Below are positions 14,330-15,835 of a stretch of 15,835 nt of DNA, in pieces. This DNA comes from Methanosarcinaceae archaeon (GTDB lineage Archaea > Halobacteriota > Methanosarcinia > Methanosarcinales > Methanosarcinaceae): contig DQIO01000300.1 of assembly GCA_020793555.1 (NCBI GenBank), positions 1 to 15,835 on the forward strand, read 5' to 3'. The notes under the pieces are model-generated. The model made no database searches, had not been told where the DNA came from, and was given only the letters and a program-made list of their open reading frames with translations. Numbering within the stretch: position 1 is the first letter of the stretch; each line of letters opens with the position of its first letter. The translations under genes and the position numbers were made by a program.

Positions 14330-14645
14330 CTGCTCTATGGAAATATTGACTAAATCGTATACAAATTCCCTGAATTATTAATATATCACCCACAACAGTT
14401 GAACTTCACACATCAAGTTTACTGAATATGTCTTTAGATATTGCTAATTGATGGTAGTTCGACCATCCAGTGATTATAGGGTTGAGGATGGGGTATTTTA
14501 AACCGCCGAAAATGGGGAATTCTTGACCGCCGTTGACACTATTCCCTGTCGCTATGCGGCAAGGAAGGAGTCTTTTGCTTCATTCAGATAAAATCAAAGC
14601 AAATAGCAAAATTAATTTTATTAATTGTGGTATATTTTTTTATGC
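14330..14645. other. Gene-free interval between tyrA and the membrane protease
   Basis: It holds the IS21-like end (14488-14538) and a hairpin at 14542-14566 (TTCCCTGTCGC / GCGGCAAGGAA, one mismatch, one G-U, loop TAT). No gene is supported. Confidence 0.5.
14488..14538. mobile_element. Orphan end of an IS21-like insertion sequence
   Basis: Two adjacent 24-bp units, 14488-14511 and 14512-14535, agree at 17 positions (ATGGGG then ATT and ACCGCCG) and end in TGACA at 14538. Seen from the other strand this reads TGTCAACGGCGG with a repeated TTCCCCAT-type motif, the pattern of multiple terminal repeats at IS21-family ends, which I recall from methanogen genomes. No istA or istB gene is present, so this is a solo relic. 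Confidence 0.5.
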
Positions 14646-15626
14646 TCATTTTGTGACCTTCAAAATACCAATTAATATGGCAATGCTCGCCATATTTACT
14701 AAATATTGTTTTTCAGTGTATTGTGGCATAACTAGATACACAAGAGCAAATGCAATTACTGAAATTACTACTGAAATCATTGAGGATTTATCAAATAGAT
14801 GTATAAGTGTTATAAACAGATAATTGCAGGCCAATGCGACAATTGCTATCACTGGCAATAATGTAAATAACGTGAAAATATACAAATAAAATGTAAAATT
14901 TATAGATAAAAAAAGCCAAAAACATACGACATATAATAGCACTAACAAAATGGTATATTTTGGATATTTGATAAATCTCTCGATCAAGTTCTGCAAATCA
15001 CCCTGCGTGCCATATTTGCTTTTATCAATTGAACTTGGTTTTGCAGCAGAGAAGGAAAAAACCAAAATGAATAATAGAAAAATATTTTCAATTTTTGAGT
15101 AATCAAGGTTCACCAACAATATCCCAATTGTCTTTAGAATATAAGGAATTAAATCCAGATACAACGCAGATATTATTGATATTGTGTCAAACGAACTTAC
15201 ATTTAAGATGATATTTGGAATATTGATGTATCCCAGATATTCTAGGAAAACCACTGTCAAAATTGGTGGTACAAATGCGGGGGATGCGCTGATAGCCTGC
15301 ACAGCAACCCATTGAAAAAATCCGGTACGATTACTGGAATGCACAACATGTCCACCGCTTGATGAAACTTTAAAATCTTTTACTTCATTTAATGTAACAA
15401 TGGCAGTAATTGCATGACTAAATTCATGGACAAAAATTGCCCAATAGTTCATTGATTTAAATAATATAGGATGATTAAAATAAATTTTGCCAATATGAGT
15501 ACTTATCATTTTCACTATAATTGACTGGATTACAAGTGCAGAAAAAATAATCAGGAGAAATGATAAAGGTATGGAAAAGAAATTTACAATAGTCAGATCA
15601 ATGTCGTGCATTTTTTGTCCATCCAA
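14646..15626 (-). CDS. Multi-pass membrane zinc metalloprotease, M50-like
   Basis: The 326-residue protein is very hydrophobic, with about eight to nine membrane spans (for example 15-40, 59-78, 104-130, 181-195, 222-245, 248-275 and 283-300). His67-Glu68-Phe-Ser-His71 in FVHEFSHAITA, within a membrane span, is the HExxH zinc motif. A conserved GGHVVH (91-96) and a later KPSSIDKSKYG stretch with Asp201 could supply the third ligand, as Asp does in site-2 proteases. This fits intramembrane M50-type peptidases, which cut membrane-bound regulators. It is not a close match to any subgroup I can name. The start ATG 15626 has no clear Shine-Dalgarno, and a TATA-like TTATATTT (about 15662-15669) suggests a very short leader. 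It is very AT-rich compared with the aro genes, which suggests a separate origin. The nearby IS relic shows the region is mobile. Confidence 0.72.
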   Translation of the reverse strand: MDGQKMHDIDLTIVNFFSIPLSFLLIIFSALVIQSIIVKMISTHIGKIYFNHPILFKSMNYWAIFVHEFSHAITAIVTLNEVKDFKVSSSGGHVVHSSNRTGFFQWVAVQAISASPAFVPPILTVVFLEYLGYINIPNIILNVSSFDTISIISALYLDLIPYILKTIGILLVNLDYSKIENIFLLFILVFSFSAAKPSSIDKSKYGTQGDLQNLIERFIKYPKYTILLVLLYVVCFWLFLSINFTFYLYIFTLFTLLPVIAIVALACNYLFITLIHLFDKSSMISVVISVIAFALVYLVMPQYTEKQYLVNMASIAILIGILKVTK

Positions 15627-15660
15627 TAAATTGAATTTACTTTAACTTTATCAATTCAAA

Positions 15661-15670
15661 CAAATATAAG
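15661..15670 (-). promoter_or_regulatory. Probable promoter of the membrane protease
   Basis: The minus strand reads CTTATATTTG here, about 35-45 bases before the ATG at 15626, a plausible TATA box for a transcript with a leader of 10-20 bases. Confidence 0.35.
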
Positions 15671-15780
15671 TATCCCTGGTAATTGGTATTGTGATGAGAA
15701 CAAAAATAAGAACATATGTGATTACTCCCAACGACAATATATGCGAAGCTTAACCGTCGGTCCAATATCAACCAATGTGC

Positions 15781-15798
15781 TAGTGTCGAGTCAACCAT
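15781..15798. repeat. 18-bp direct repeat, right copy
   Basis: This is the partner of 7857-7874 with 17 of 18 bases identical in the same orientation. The two copies bracket 7.9 kb containing guaAA, the aro genes, tyrA and the membrane protease. Confidence 0.8.
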
Positions 15799-15835
15799 AC
15801 AATATCGCTAGATATATGATCTGACACTGTTCCAT
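15781..15835 (-). pseudogene. Edge fragment of a transposase related to the one at 6782-7874
   Basis: From the window edge the minus strand reads GTVSDHISSDIVWLTRH and then TAG. WLTRH is shared with the broken 5' end of the transposase at 7874, and the only base difference in the shared 18 bp is synonymous. Downstream of LTRH (below 15781) similarity fades after a few bases. This piece therefore looks like the N-terminal side of a transposase cut just where the other copy begins. Confidence 0.5.

Noticed and set aside
14533..14823. 96-codon plus-strand frame
   Set aside because: It starts in the IS21-like end and runs antisense into the membrane protease gene; the HEFSH protein on the other strand explains the region.
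15640..15798. Minus-strand frame from ATG 15798 (MVDSTLAHW), about 53 codons
   Set aside because: The sole difference in the shared 18 bp is synonymous in the WLTRH frame, not in this one, and no RBS or motif supports it.

Overview
The window looks like a piece of a methanogenic archaeon's chromosome, most likely order Methanosarcinales. The evidence is archaeal TATA boxes and GGTG/GGAG-type ribosome binding sites, a stand-alone GMP synthase amidotransferase subunit, the archaeal two-step entry into the shikimate pathway (ADH synthase plus 3-dehydroquinate synthase II), and PEF-CTERM surface proteins, a tail type known mainly from Methanosarcinales. No RNA gene or CRISPR array was seen.

Positions 1-3400 are a graveyard of accessory genes. 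A hicBA toxin-antitoxin pair is damaged by a one-base insertion at the hicB stop/hicA start overlap. A minus-strand relic of a LigD-type DNA 3'-phosphoesterase domain follows. Then come a second, truncated copy of the hicB promoter and 5' end (part of a 230-bp direct repeat 1130 bp away), a Fic/Doc gene broken by a one-base shift, an orphan antitoxin-like gene, a frameshifted C-terminal piece of uvrB, and the decayed tail of a PEF-CTERM surface protein.

Positions 3415-6103 (minus strand) hold a tight two-gene surface operon. The first gene encodes a 716-residue secreted protein with a cohesin-like domain, a PKD domain, two HYR repeats, two Ig-like domains and a C-terminal beta domain, but no anchor. 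The second encodes a small secreted protein ending in a PEF-CTERM sorting signal. Positions 6177-7874 hold a small unknown gene with a good promoter and RBS and a broken DDE transposase. An 18-bp stretch at the transposase's broken end recurs at 15781-15798, so the metabolic block lies between two pieces of the same transposase family.

Positions 8171-14313 are the conserved metabolic core. It holds guaAA (minus), a small BrnA/CopG-like antitoxin reading frame whose start codon is ATA, then aroA' (ADH synthase), a large GC-rich hairpin, and an operon aroB'-aroD-aroE-tyrA. Together these encode conversion of an aspartate-semialdehyde-derived precursor to 3-dehydroquinate, dehydroshikimate and shikimate, plus the prephenate dehydrogenase step toward tyrosine. 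Shikimate kinase, EPSP synthase, chorismate synthase and chorismate mutase are not in the window.

Positions 14314-15835 hold a T-run terminator, an orphan IS21-like end, a multi-pass membrane protein with an HEFSH zinc-protease motif (M50-like), and at the right edge the start of another transposase fragment.
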